A stretch of DNA of 64,000 nucleotides. It comes from Sulfuricurvum sp. Its GTDB lineage: Bacteria > Campylobacterota > Campylobacteria > Campylobacterales > Sulfurimonadaceae. The stretch is from assembly GCA_024635855.1 (NCBI GenBank), contig JAGXHZ010000046.1:62001-126000 (forward strand), in the 5' to 3' direction. The notes below the pieces were generated by a model. It searched no databases and was not told the DNA's origin. It saw only the letters and a program-made list of their open reading frames with translations. Made by a program: the position numbers and the translations under genes. Shown here one piece after another: positions 26,881 through 35,706 of this stretch (the first letter of the stretch is position 1; each line of letters starts with the position of its first letter).

Positions 26881-27486
26881 ATGCAAAACCGACCGACCGA
26901 AGATCAAATCCGTACTCAATTCGTCACTTCGTTGATGGAATACTTTAAAATCGAAGAGGACATTAACCTCCGTGCGCACGTCGCCGATTTGGTACGCACT
27001 ATTCACCCTTCACAATACCGTGAGTTTTTTCGCCGCTTATCCCTTCGGGAAATGCCCTATAAAAACGGCTTTGAAAAAATCGCCCTCATCGCGGAAGAGT
27101 TCGAGACTCAAGCACTCACCCCCATCGACCAAGAAGCACAAGAGCGTGCAGAAAACTTATACCGTCTAATGTACGATATCAGACGGGATGTGAGCTTGGT
27201 AAGAGACGGTGAGAAAAGTGCGCTGGAGCGGTTTGAGGCAATCCGCTTTACTTCGATCAAACATGTAAACGAAGAGAAACTTTTACTCGATGAAACCGAC
27301 ATCAATGTCGTCAAAGTACTTACAAAACGGTGGATTTACGACTATGTCTCATTGGATCGAAGCCTCTTCTCATCTCGTGTTACCCATGAATACCGCAACG
27401 AAATCCTCCGTCGTGAACGGGAAAAAAATGAGCTGTTAGCCGCTCCGTTAAAAGCCAAACTCATAACATCGGTTAAACGTACATGA
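26881..27486 (+). CDS. Unknown cytoplasmic protein
   Basis: A 201-residue, highly charged, probably helical protein that I do not recognise. It lacks a signal peptide, membrane segments or Cys motifs. The middle part (EFETQALTPIDQEAQERAENLY) is predicted helical and the C-terminus is basic. No ribosome site precedes the ATG, which sits directly after an extended -10. It overlaps the next gene by 4 nt (ATGA), so the two are expected to work together. The partner carries a winged-helix-like domain. Confidence 0.65.
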   Translation: MQNRPTEDQIRTQFVTSLMEYFKIEEDINLRAHVADLVRTIHPSQYREFFRRLSLREMPYKNGFEKIALIAEEFETQALTPIDQEAQERAENLYRLMYDIRRDVSLVRDGEKSALERFEAIRFTSIKHVNEEKLLLDETDINVVKVLTKRWIYDYVSLDRSLFSSRVTHEYRNEILRREREKNELLAAPLKAKLITSVKRT

Positions 27487-28364
27487 TTACCCTTCCGACA
27501 GCCCTGATCGATCGGGAAGATTTGAGTTTGATGGAGCGGGCGCTCCTTCCCCTCATCGCACGTCACACACAGCAATGGGGAGATAAGCCGCGCGACATTG
27601 ATGCCGCTACCCTTGCGCAAGCGCTCCGCCACAACCCGAGAGAAGTGATCGAAGCCCTCGATAGCATGGTTAAAAAAGGGGTGTTAAAGACCATTCGCCG
27701 CAAAAGTGCGCAAGGGGTAATGATCTATTATACCTTTGCTCCGATTGAGACAATCACTTCAGCACTCCTCTCCCTCACTCCGAGTGAATACAGTGACAGC
27801 AACTATTTTCTCAATCTCTCGAATGAAATCCATGAGGAGCTACATGCTTTTGCACTGGAGTTGTGTGATCGGGAGGGATTACGACGGGAATTATTTGAGG
27901 ATTTTACCCTGTATCAACGCTCTAAAAACAACCGTTCGTTTGACTGGTGCGCTGAGTTCGAGCGGTGGGCACGCAAAGAGATCGCTTCCAATGCTCCGGT
28001 TGTAGCATCAGCTCAAGCTCTGGCTGAAGCTAAACCGACCACCGAAGAGTTCGAGATGGCGCAATATTTCATCCGCCACCTCGCCTCCATCGATCCGCAA
28101 TTCGAAGAACCGTTCGATGTGAAAAGCTGGGCGGCTCAGATCAAACTCCTGATCGAGACGGGCGGTTACACACTGCTTGACATCAAATCGGCGATTGATT
28201 GGCTCTTTAGTGTCAAAGGCGATTGGTTCCGTCCCAATGTTCCCGATGCCTACCATTTGCGTAAACATTTTAAACGGCTTATCGCCCATACCCGTTCATT
28301 TCGTGACGGTAAACCCCGTCTTCCTGACGGGATTGATCTGTTCGATCTTTACGAGCAGATGTAA
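27483..28364 (+). CDS. Unknown protein with N-terminal winged-helix-like domain
   Basis: 293 residues. The first about 95 residues look like a winged helix: LPLIARHTQQW, then DIDAATLAQALRHNPREVIEALDSMVKKGVLKTIRRK as helix-turn-helix and wing. The rest is helical, with a C-terminal block (LLDIKSAIDWLFSVKGDWFRPNVPDAYHLRKHFKRL) reminiscent of replication-associated DnaD-like or phage replication-organiser proteins. That likeness is tentative. It is translationally coupled to the unknown gene upstream. Its stop is 2 bp from the convergent OmpA-family gene. Confidence 0.6.
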   Translation: MITLPTALIDREDLSLMERALLPLIARHTQQWGDKPRDIDAATLAQALRHNPREVIEALDSMVKKGVLKTIRRKSAQGVMIYYTFAPIETITSALLSLTPSEYSDSNYFLNLSNEIHEELHAFALELCDREGLRRELFEDFTLYQRSKNNRSFDWCAEFERWARKEIASNAPVVASAQALAEAKPTTEEFEMAQYFIRHLASIDPQFEEPFDVKSWAAQIKLLIETGGYTLLDIKSAIDWLFSVKGDWFRPNVPDAYHLRKHFKRLIAHTRSFRDGKPRLPDGIDLFDLYEQM

Positions 28365-28366
28365 CG

Positions 28367-29515
28367 TCAGTTAAGAATAAACTCTATTCGTCGATTTTTC
28401 GATCGCCCCTCTTCATTTTCGTTTGAAGCTACCGGATTGACATCTCCCATCCCGTTAACCATGATTACACCCGAGTCAATCCCCTGCGTTAACAGATAAT
28501 CCGCTACTATTTTTGCACGTGCTTGGGAGAGGATAATGTTTGTAGCGTATTGTGCTTTAAGGCGTTGCGGAGGAATATTGTCCGTATATCCATTGATCGC
28601 TACCGATTTATAGTTACCCGATTTAAAACTTTTTGCCCATTCTCGTAAACGCTCTTTTCCTACTTCACTCAAGGCGACAACCCGACTCTCAAATAACTGA
28701 AAATTTCTGAAATATGGCGCAGGTGAAAGTGACGAGGCAACCTGTTTTTCAGGAATCGGCGTGATCGGGTCAGGTAGAGTTTCCACTTTTGGCTCCACCG
28801 CGACAACTGCGATAGGAGCTTCTGTTTTAACTTCCGCTACAACAGCCGCCGGTTCCTCTTTGATCGGTTTTACCGCCTCAACTTTTTCTACCTTGGAGAT
28901 AGGTTTAATCGGCTCTGCCATTGCAATATTTACAGCACTCTGTCCCGGCTTTAGTTTCTCCAACTCCATCATCACGCACGCCCCTTTCACATCACGGGCG
29001 GTGAGGGTATACGTGTTTCCTTTTCGTTGCCATTGCGAATTTTTAAGCGGCTTGAGGTCTTGATCTAACCCCTGATATTTTCTCACGCCGTACCCTTTTG
29101 GTACATTGACGGTGAGAATATTCTCTGCCGTGACACAATCAGGACTCCCCTTACAATCTCCCCCACTGAGAAGAATTTTGACGATACCGTTCTCATCAGA
29201 AACTAAAAAATCATCTCTCAACGCACGTTGAAGATAAGAGTAGCGATCCGTATTGGCAAAAGAGAGTTTCGTCATCCCCTCTTTTGTTTTTTCAATAGTA
29301 TGATTCGCAGGACGGACATAAACGATTCGAGTCGAGTCGAACCCTTTTTCAAACATAAAACCGTAATTTTTATTTTTTTCGCCTTGATAATTAAAATGGA
29401 AAATACCTTCCGAAAAATCAGCCTGCGGATAAAAAATCATCTCCGACACATCCGCTGAAACACTGCTCCAGCTCAACCATAACCCTAATAATCCGACTGC
29501 CATTTTAGTTTGCAT
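28367..29515 (-). CDS. OmpA-family protein with C-terminal peptidoglycan-binding domain
   Basis: About 382 residues with a signal peptide (MQTKMAVGLLGLWLSWSSVSA). A periplasmic N-terminal domain of roughly 190 residues follows, then a Pro/Val/Glu-rich linker (about 195-265), and finally an OmpA domain: VAINGYTDNIPPQRL, LSQARAKIVADYLLTQGI and SKNRRIEF carry the Asp and Arg that bind diaminopimelate. ATG 29515 has GAGG five bases upstream. No beta-barrel is evident, so it is probably a periplasmic or lipid-free wall-anchoring protein. The N-terminal domain is not recognised. Confidence 0.85.
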   Translation of the reverse strand: MQTKMAVGLLGLWLSWSSVSADVSEMIFYPQADFSEGIFHFNYQGEKNKNYGFMFEKGFDSTRIVYVRPANHTIEKTKEGMTKLSFANTDRYSYLQRALRDDFLVSDENGIVKILLSGGDCKGSPDCVTAENILTVNVPKGYGVRKYQGLDQDLKPLKNSQWQRKGNTYTLTARDVKGACVMMELEKLKPGQSAVNIAMAEPIKPISKVEKVEAVKPIKEEPAAVVAEVKTEAPIAVVAVEPKVETLPDPITPIPEKQVASSLSPAPYFRNFQLFESRVVALSEVGKERLREWAKSFKSGNYKSVAINGYTDNIPPQRLKAQYATNIILSQARAKIVADYLLTQGIDSGVIMVNGMGDVNPVASNENEEGRSKNRRIEFILN

Positions 29516-29581
29516 TATCACCTCACTGTAATAAAGGGATGATACAATAAATCAAACCAATTTTCGGTTAAAGGAGTACCA

Positions 29582-30349
29582 ATGAATCTACTCTCCCTTT
29601 TTTTAAACCACACTCTCACAACCGCCACCGTTCAATATGCTCTTGATCTTACCCTCGTACGCGGAATTGAAAACGGCTATTACGGTAAAAACAAAACATT
29701 GCATGTCGTCTTGTCGCCGTTTGGAGTTCTTACCTTGATCGCCGAAGAGAAAAAAGAGATACTTGATGCCCTTTCTTTACTCAACATTTCATTAGATTTG
29801 CAAAACCTCATCACCCAAGATTATCCGATCCGTATCGATCCGCAATTGGGTACACTTTTCCAAGTAACCAATGAAGCCATTACATTGCGTGAAGCCTCAA
29901 TACTGAATCTAAACGTTATTGCCCTTGCCATAAGCCAAAGCGTCGGATTGGAGCATTACGAGAAACGGCTCGATACCCTCTTCTCCCAAAGCCGCCGCAT
30001 TGTTGAATCGATCCATACCTTCTCCATCAGTCGCCGTTCCCATCTAATGCAGTTTGCCAAACGCCTCGCCCTTACCCGCCATGACATGGTAAGCAATCTG
30101 TTGCTACTCGACAAACCCAATATATTATGGGATGATGAAGAGGCAGAGACGTTATACAACCGTTTGGCCTTTGTCCTTGAACTCTACGATCGTCACGAAA
30201 TAGCGCTCTCCAAACTCTCTCAGATCAAGGAAGATGTCATGCTTGTCATGGATATCATTAACCATAAAAAAAGTGAGTTTTTGGAATGGATTATTATTAT
30301 TTTGATTGCTGTCGAAATTGTGATGGGCGTCATTGACTTCATCCGCTAA
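29582..30349 (+). CDS. RMD1/YagE-family (DUF155-like) membrane protein
   Basis: 255 residues that fit the RMD1/Sif2/RMND1 family: a mixed alpha/beta N-terminal part, ASILNLNVIALAISQSVGLEHYE in the middle, a long helical segment with LYDRHEIALSKLSQIKEDVMLVMDIINHKKSEFLEW, and a single C-terminal membrane helix (IIIILIAVEIVMGVIDFI). In mitochondria relatives act in translation; bacterial roles are unknown. GGAG precedes the ATG. It stands between an OmpA-family gene and a cytochrome c gene without overlap. Confidence 0.75.
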   Translation: MNLLSLFLNHTLTTATVQYALDLTLVRGIENGYYGKNKTLHVVLSPFGVLTLIAEEKKEILDALSLLNISLDLQNLITQDYPIRIDPQLGTLFQVTNEAITLREASILNLNVIALAISQSVGLEHYEKRLDTLFSQSRRIVESIHTFSISRRSHLMQFAKRLALTRHDMVSNLLLLDKPNILWDDEEAETLYNRLAFVLELYDRHEIALSKLSQIKEDVMLVMDIINHKKSEFLEWIIIILIAVEIVMGVIDFIR

Positions 30350-30417
30350 TGTAAACAACAATAGAGCGGAATAGGTTTTATGCTACAATAATCTTATCTA
30401 CATTTGGAGGTGATCGC

Positions 30418-30708
30418 ATGATGAAAAAATTGGTTGTTTTGAGTGTGTTAGGGATATCGGCATTAATGGCTGCGGACGGAGCTAAACTCTACGGTGCCAA
30501 ATGTGCCGAATGTCATGGAGCTAACGGTAAAGATACCGCGATCTCAGGTAAAGCGATCGCCGGCGACGCTGCAGTGCTCACAAAACTCTCCGGCTATAAA
30601 GCCGGAACTTTCGGTGGGGATCAAAAAGTAACGATGCAAGCATCTTTGGATGGTTTAAACGATGACGATCTAAAAGCTATCGCGGGACACGTCGGTACTC
30701 TAAAATAG
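30418..30708 (+). CDS. Small periplasmic class I cytochrome c
   Basis: 96 residues: signal peptide to about residue 19 (LGISALMAAD), heme-binding CAECH at 29-33, and a plausible Met ligand M73 in VTMQAS. The size and the GAKLYGAKCAECHGANGK opening match monoheme c553-like carriers of Campylobacterota that shuttle electrons in the periplasm. GAGG lies upstream of the ATG. An extended -10 (TGcTACAAT, 30381-30389) precedes it. The 3' end overlaps the convergent diguanylate cyclase gene by 9 bp. Confidence 0.92.
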   Translation: MMKKLVVLSVLGISALMAADGAKLYGAKCAECHGANGKDTAISGKAIAGDAAVLTKLSGYKAGTFGGDQKVTMQASLDGLNDDDLKAIAGHVGTLK

Positions 30709-32052
30709 AACCTTTTCGGGGCGTGTTTCGCATGCAATCGTTCGATTACGCCCCATGTTTTTTGCCGCATACAACGCATTATCGGCACGTTCAACCGCAT
30801 TGTGCAAAGTGTCTTCGCAAGTTACTTCCGTAATTCCAATGCTGCAGGTAATTTGTCCCACATCGTCAAATGATTTCGATTCAATCATATTCCGAATTTT
30901 TTCCCCGACATGATACGCTTCTTCACATCCCGTATTTCGAAGCAGCAAAACAAACTCTTCTCCGCCCCATCGCGCAAACAAATCGGCTTCACGAACCGTT
31001 GCCACGACCGAAGTAACAAAATTTTTCAGTACATAATCTCCGATATTATGCCCATAGGTATCATTTACCTGTTTAAAATGGTCCAAATCAATCATCATTA
31101 ATGAAAGTTGTGTCACCTGCCGTTTCGCATTGGAAAGCTCTTGGGAAAACAGCTCGGCAAACATATGACGATTATGTATCTCCGTCAAAGAGTCTTTCGT
31201 AGCCAATTGCGTTAAATGACTATTTTTTTGTTGAAGTATTTGGGTGATCTCTTCAAATTGTTTAAAATGCTCTTGCATTAACTGAGACCATTTTAAATAC
31301 GTGCGTGCGATCAAATCCTGCTGGGTTACAATCCCCACAACATCCCCTTCGTCATTCGTTACAACGATTCGCTTAAAGTGACGGTTACGTAAATACTCAA
31401 GCCCTTCGTGAATCGAAACTTTTTCACTCAGCATTTCAATCGGAGTAGACATAATATCACCCACAACGACAGAGGGGCTGATCCCCTCACCGATAAATTT
31501 TATAATATCTTTCGAGGTAAGGATACCTATCGCCTGTTTCTCTTCTTGAATAATGATGCAATCACTGAGCGAATCTTTCATAAAACTCAACACTTCCGAC
31601 ATAGGCGTACGCGGAGAAAAGCTTTTATACCCGTATTTTTTTTCAAAAATAGTCGAGATCTGAAGTGATTCCAAAATAACCTGCGGATCGACACTCGCGA
31701 CGATATCACTGTTTGTCACCAGCCCGTACAGACTCCCGTCTTTATTGCACACACAAATATGTTCATCAATATCATTCGTAAGGTTAAGGGCATTAATGAC
31801 ATTGCTCTCTTTATCGATCAAAGGAAGTGTACGGAGTTTAATTTGAGAAAGCGGAGTTGAAAAACAGACCCCCTCAAGCTTAAGACGAATAATGTCTTTA
31901 GTCGTAATAATATGATGAAGGGCTTTATTAACGACAATAATACTGCGGTGATTATGTTGGTGCATTTTGTTTAACGCATCTTGGATAGTACTATGGATAT
32001 CAACCGTAATCACATCGGTTGTCGCAATCAATCCAAGCGTGGGAAAAAACAT
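30700..32052 (-). CDS. CBS-domain diguanylate cyclase
   Basis: A 450-residue cytoplasmic protein with four CBS repeats (about 1-250) ahead of a GGDEF domain. Each CBS unit shows its usual ending, for example HIITTKDIIRL, GLVTNSDIVAS, GILTSKDIIKF and GIVTQQDLIAR. A short coiled coil links to the cyclase, which has LTEIHNRHMF, IDLDHFKQVNDTYGH, an intact I-site R354-x2-D357, and GGEEF at 363-367. CBS pairs bind adenosine nucleotides, so energy state may control c-di-GMP output; this is inference. GAGGAG lies eight bases before the ATG. Confidence 0.9.
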   Translation of the reverse strand: MFFPTLGLIATTDVITVDIHSTIQDALNKMHQHNHRSIIVVNKALHHIITTKDIIRLKLEGVCFSTPLSQIKLRTLPLIDKESNVINALNLTNDIDEHICVCNKDGSLYGLVTNSDIVASVDPQVILESLQISTIFEKKYGYKSFSPRTPMSEVLSFMKDSLSDCIIIQEEKQAIGILTSKDIIKFIGEGISPSVVVGDIMSTPIEMLSEKVSIHEGLEYLRNRHFKRIVVTNDEGDVVGIVTQQDLIARTYLKWSQLMQEHFKQFEEITQILQQKNSHLTQLATKDSLTEIHNRHMFAELFSQELSNAKRQVTQLSLMMIDLDHFKQVNDTYGHNIGDYVLKNFVTSVVATVREADLFARWGGEEFVLLLRNTGCEEAYHVGEKIRNMIESKSFDDVGQITCSIGITEVTCEDTLHNAVERADNALYAAKNMGRNRTIACETRPEKVLF

Positions 32053-32081
32053 AAATACATCTCCTCAGTTTAATTATTTTG

Positions 32082-32087
32082 ATTATA
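32082..32087 (-). promoter_or_regulatory. -10 element of the CBS-GGDEF gene
   Basis: TATAAT on the minus strand, about 30 bp before the start codon. The 228-bp divergent region 32053-32280 otherwise holds only AT-rich DNA, with no further structure that I can identify. Confidence 0.35.
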
Positions 32088-32280
32088 ACGATTGAAAGCC
32101 AAAAAAGAAATCAAACCGAGAATCGAGTTTAATATTAAAATAATATATAACATTATACAATCTGTAAAATTACTTAAGGATATCATACTCTCTATGCGTT
32201 CATGTAAATTTTTGGCCCGTTGTCTCGGTAACATTGTTACTCTCGCCCACCGTTGGTTTGTACCTATCGCATAGTCACTG

Positions 32281-33609
32281 ATGGAACTATTGGCGATATC
32301 CTCACTTGTTATCGTTTTAGCCCTCTGGGTAGGTCACTCGATCTTTCTCAACCGCCGTCTTATCGAAAGTCAAAAAAGATATCTGCAATTTTTCAGCGAC
32401 TCTCCCGTCGCCCTTATCGTTGTTGATCGCTACTATAATATTATCGAATGGAACCAAACCGCCGAAGCGATTTTCGGATGGAAGGACAATGAAGCGGCAG
32501 GGGAGAACATCATCGAGTTTATTGTCCCTATTTTTGATAAAGAACACGTCACCTCCGTGCTTCAAAAAACCTCTCTTGAGGGGGTAAGCTACTCCAAAAA
32601 TTATAATATTACGAAGCATGGCAGTGAAATATTTTGTGAATGGCGCAATCGCCGATTAGAGGGTGGAAAGGGAGAAATCCTGTGTATGGCGCAAGACATT
32701 ACCCTCTCCAAAAAAACACTCGATGAGCTAAATAAACGTTCCACTGCACTTGAAAGTGCCGGGGACGCTATTTTCTATACCGATGAAAAAGGGCTGATCG
32801 AGTTTGCCAATCCAAGTTTTTTTGCCCTCATGCTTAACGATCAAGACCATCTGTACGGTACCCATATCGGTAAATATCTTTTTAAAGAACGGCTTACGTT
32901 TAATTCTCTCCTTTCCCAATCCAATGGCCATACATGGAGAGGAACGGTTACGAAACCTTCTGCAAACAAAGAAAAAGTTCTTAGCGTCACCATTACGGCG
33001 ATTTATCATCATAACCGTCTTATCAGTTATGTCGCGAATCTGCATGACATAACCCATATAACCTCCCATGTTGATGATCTCACCTATCGGGTTCAACATG
33101 ATCCTCTTACCGGAGCAACGAATCGTGCTACACTCAATGATCGATTGAAGCAAGCTATCAGCCGATCAAAACTGCTCAAAGAGAAAATAGCCCTCTATTT
33201 TATTGATTTAAATGACTTCAAATTAGTCAATGACCGTTATGGGCATGAAGCGGGAGATCGATTACTGCAAGACGTCGCGAAAAATATTCAATCCAGTCTC
33301 CGTAACAGCGATACGGTTTGCCGTTACGGCGGAGATGAATTTATCGTTATGATTGAAGCCGTCAAAGATGAGGAGTATCTACGCAATATTCAAGAGATTA
33401 TCAATACCGCGATTAGTGAACCGATTTATGTTGATGAAAACACCACCCTTCATGCCCGTGCAAGCATCGGAATGGCACTCTATCCGGATGATGCACAAGA
33501 GGCTGAAACCCTGATCAAAGCAGCCGATATGGCAATGTACGTTGATAAAAAAGAGAAAAATATTAAGGGACGCGAACCAATACTTTGCGCTGACAGTCAC
33601 AGTCACTAA
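32281..33609 (+). CDS. PAS-PAS diguanylate cyclase with N-terminal membrane anchor
   Basis: 442 residues: a membrane helix (about 3-23), PAS 1 from about 32 to 145 (YLQFFSDSPVALIVVD, IIEWNQTAEAIFGW), PAS 2 from about 155 to 260, then GGDEF with IDLNDFKLVNDRYGHEAGD, an I-site R341-x2-D344 and GGDEF at 350-354. Both the active and inhibitory sites are intact, so it is probably a cyclase under product feedback. The PAS ligand is unknown. No Shine-Dalgarno is evident before the ATG. The 3' end overlaps the next, convergent gene by 47 bp. Confidence 0.9.
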   Translation: MELLAISSLVIVLALWVGHSIFLNRRLIESQKRYLQFFSDSPVALIVVDRYYNIIEWNQTAEAIFGWKDNEAAGENIIEFIVPIFDKEHVTSVLQKTSLEGVSYSKNYNITKHGSEIFCEWRNRRLEGGKGEILCMAQDITLSKKTLDELNKRSTALESAGDAIFYTDEKGLIEFANPSFFALMLNDQDHLYGTHIGKYLFKERLTFNSLLSQSNGHTWRGTVTKPSANKEKVLSVTITAIYHHNRLISYVANLHDITHITSHVDDLTYRVQHDPLTGATNRATLNDRLKQAISRSKLLKEKIALYFIDLNDFKLVNDRYGHEAGDRLLQDVAKNIQSSLRNSDTVCRYGGDEFIVMIEAVKDEEYLRNIQEIINTAISEPIYVDENTTLHARASIGMALYPDDAQEAETLIKAADMAMYVDKKEKNIKGREPILCADSHSH

Positions 33610-33889
33610 AATAGACCCATTGTTCCTGATAGACCGGTTGCGGGGCATAAACAATAGGAGTACTTTGAACGTAGGTAACGCTTTCACGTCGCGGCTCGGA
33701 CAACACATATCCGAGAGCTCCTCCGATAACCAAAGGGACTACCCAGTTTGAGGAGGGATAATGGGATATTTTTGCATGTCTAGGCGGCACATAATGACTT
33801 CGTCCTCTATCATGGTGACCGGCATATGCACTTGAAGTTACAAGGATGGTAGCGGTAATAACCGCTATCCAAGGATGTACTGTTTTCAT
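33563..33889 (-). CDS. Small secreted His/Arg/Tyr-rich protein, unknown
   Basis: A 108-residue protein with a clear signal peptide (AVITATILVTSSAYA). The mature part is rich in His, Arg, Tyr and Pro, contains a Gly/Ala hydrophobic stretch (VVPLVIGGALGYVLS) like a glycine zipper, and ends with CDCQRKVLVRVP. AGGAG lies six bases before the ATG. It runs convergent to and overlaps the PAS-GGDEF gene by 47 bp. I recognise only a resemblance to short bacterial envelope proteins. Confidence 0.65.
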   Translation of the reverse strand: MKTVHPWIAVITATILVTSSAYAGHHDRGRSHYVPPRHAKISHYPSSNWVVPLVIGGALGYVLSEPRRESVTYVQSTPIVYAPQPVYQEQWVYFSDCDCQRKVLVRVP

Positions 33890-33994
33890 AGGAAACTCCT
33901 ATTTTTAAGATAGCGGTATCATGACAAAACAGTGTGAAGCAATTGTGCATGGCTAAATATTCGCTAAAATAGCACCACTTATCGGAGGAATACA

Positions 33995-34762
33995 ATGCGT
34001 CTACTCACCCTTTTCACCGCTTCAGCTCTTCTGTTTTCACTTCTTTTGGGAAATCCGCAATGCTACCTCGAAAGCTACCCCGACCTCGTCGCCTCTGCGG
34101 ATAATAACACTCTCATTCTCAAAGATGGAACACGGTTTCCGTATCATACCGACAGTATCAAAACCTCATGGGACGATAAAATAAACAATGCCGATCTGGC
34201 TATGCAACTCTCTCAGCGCTACGATGCAGGGGGAAGTGAAACCCCACCTGAGTATCTGTTCGATCCGGGACGCTTACGCTACCAACCGTTTTTTCAAGCC
34301 CTCTATGGCAAAAATAAAAAAGAGATTGAAAAAAATCTCGTCACCATTAGCTGGCCGAGCCTTAAAGGCTCGGTTAAACTCCCTGTCACTAAAGTGGGCG
34401 GAGTGGATAAAAAACTTTACGCCATCGGTCAAGAGATCGCCAAATTACCCAGACGTGATCGTATTTGGGCCGAGGGGGCAACCACGTACTGCTACCGCGT
34501 CATAAAAGACACGGATCGCCTCTCCATGCACAGTTTCGGGATTGCTATCGATCTCGCCCCCACTACGACACAATACTGGAAAGACGAAGCCCCCTCAGAA
34601 ACGGCTAAAATCGGTTATAAAAACACTATGCCTCTCTCGATTGTCCGTATTTTTGAAAAACACGGTTTTATCTGGGGAGGGCGATGGTATCACTACGATA
34701 CCATGCATTTCGAATACCGTCCTGAACTTCTTGCCTCTTCATGTGTGAAAAAAGTGAAATAA
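33995..34762 (+). CDS. M15-family peptidoglycan peptidase (D,D-carboxypeptidase-like)
   Basis: 255 residues with a signal peptide (LLTLFTASALLFSLLLG). The zinc motif of the M15 family is present: S-M-H179-S-F-G-I-A-I-D186 and a C-terminal GGRWYHYDTMHFEY with H238. The GRWxxxDxMHFE wording is typical of peptidase_M15_4 enzymes that trim peptidoglycan peptides. GGAGG lies six bases upstream of the ATG. Periplasmic cell-wall remodelling is likely. The gene is followed 4 bp later by the deaminase gene. Confidence 0.87.
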   Translation: MRLLTLFTASALLFSLLLGNPQCYLESYPDLVASADNNTLILKDGTRFPYHTDSIKTSWDDKINNADLAMQLSQRYDAGGSETPPEYLFDPGRLRYQPFFQALYGKNKKEIEKNLVTISWPSLKGSVKLPVTKVGGVDKKLYAIGQEIAKLPRRDRIWAEGATTYCYRVIKDTDRLSMHSFGIAIDLAPTTTQYWKDEAPSETAKIGYKNTMPLSIVRIFEKHGFIWGGRWYHYDTMHFEYRPELLASSCVKKVK

Positions 34763-34766
34763 CGCC

Positions 34767-35225
34767 ATGAATCCATGGATGGTAATTGCATACAATGAGG
34801 CTCTAAAAGGGATGGAAACCGAAGAGGGGGGGCCTTTTGGAGCGGTAATCGTCCGTAACAATGAAGTGATCGCGCGTGCACATAATGAAGTGCTCATCTC
34901 ACATGATCCTACCGCTCATGCGGAAGTTCTTGCTATTCGCCGCGCTAGCGCACTATTAGGAAAGCATGATCTCTCCGAATGTATCCTCTATACGACCTGC
35001 TATCCCTGTCCAATGTGCCTGGGGGCCATCCTTTGGGCTCGTATTTCAAAAGTCTGTTATGCTTCGACCACCCAAGAGGCCGCCGCCGCAGGATTCGAGG
35101 ATACCCATTTTTATGAAGCTCTCAAACATCCCAAAACGGCGATCAACCTCGAAGTAATTGACCCTGAAATAGGCAAAAAGCTTTTATATTTATGGCATAT
35201 TAAAGAGGATAAAAAGTTTTATTAG
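34767..35225 (+). CDS. Nucleoside deaminase (guanine/cytidine deaminase family)
   Basis: 152 residues with the zinc deaminase motifs HAE (H51, E53) and PCPMC (C81, C84). The FGAVIVRNNEVIARAHN opening, CYPCPMCLGAILWARI core and a C-terminal extension (HFYEALKHP) are like GuaD-type guanine deaminases, which are longer than TadA at the C-terminus in this way. Guanine or a related base is the likely substrate, but TadA-like tRNA editing cannot be excluded from sequence alone. It probably shares the M15 peptidase transcript. Confidence 0.82.
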   Translation: MNPWMVIAYNEALKGMETEEGGPFGAVIVRNNEVIARAHNEVLISHDPTAHAEVLAIRRASALLGKHDLSECILYTTCYPCPMCLGAILWARISKVCYASTTQEAAAAGFEDTHFYEALKHPKTAINLEVIDPEIGKKLLYLWHIKEDKKFY

Positions 35226-35566
35226 CCGATAAACTCAACCACTTTTTCTACGGGACGACCGATCACTGCTCGATTTGCGTCGATTACTATCGGTCGTTCG
35301 ATAAGTTTCGGATGTTCTGCCAATACATCAATCAGTTTTTCTTCATCCGTTATTTTCGCAATACCTAGCTCTTTATACAGATCTTCTTTGGTACGCATTA
35401 GCTCCCGCGCCGAAATGTCTAGTTTTTTTAGCAAGACGGTAATTTCTTCTCGGGATGGCGGAGTGTCAAGGTATTTAAAAACCTCGAATCTACTCCCTTT
35501 TTCTTCCAATATCTTCAGCGCTTCACGTGATTTTGAACATTTCGGGTTATGCCAAATAGTTGTCAT
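35222..35566 (-). CDS. ArsC-family (glutaredoxin-type) reductase
   Basis: 114 residues in the ArsC/YfgD/Spx fold: NPKCSKSREALKILEEKG carries the single catalytic Cys of the family, and LIERPIVID the conserved Arg-Pro segment. Length is right for arsenate reductase. Many such proteins in organisms without an ars operon act on other oxyanions or have unknown roles, and no arsB or arsR is nearby. AAGG lies eight bases before the ATG. Its 3' end overlaps the deaminase gene by 4 bp. Confidence 0.82.
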   Translation of the reverse strand: MTTIWHNPKCSKSREALKILEEKGSRFEVFKYLDTPPSREEITVLLKKLDISARELMRTKEDLYKELGIAKITDEEKLIDVLAEHPKLIERPIVIDANRAVIGRPVEKVVEFIG

Positions 35567-35632
35567 GTGATTAACCTTTTTAAAAAGAATTATAACCCAT
35601 CCAATAAATCAAATAAAACTTAAATAATTTTA

Positions 35633-35644
35633 TTAACTAGTTAA
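35633..35644. promoter_or_regulatory. Palindrome TTAACTAGTTAA upstream of the TonB receptor
   Basis: A perfect 12-bp palindrome about 63 bp before the receptor start, in a very AT-rich 140-bp intergenic region. Candidate operator for a metal-responsive regulator; no classical Fur box is clear. Confidence 0.3.
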
Positions 35645-35706
35645 CACAAATGTAACACTTCTTCTTCATAATCGCACACTTTAATCCTAAAACTTAAGGA
35701 AGTGTG

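Noticed and set aside
32092..32274. 60-codon frame in the gap between the two diguanylate cyclases
   Set aside because: It has no ribosome site, biased composition (Ile/Lys-rich) and no recognisable motif.
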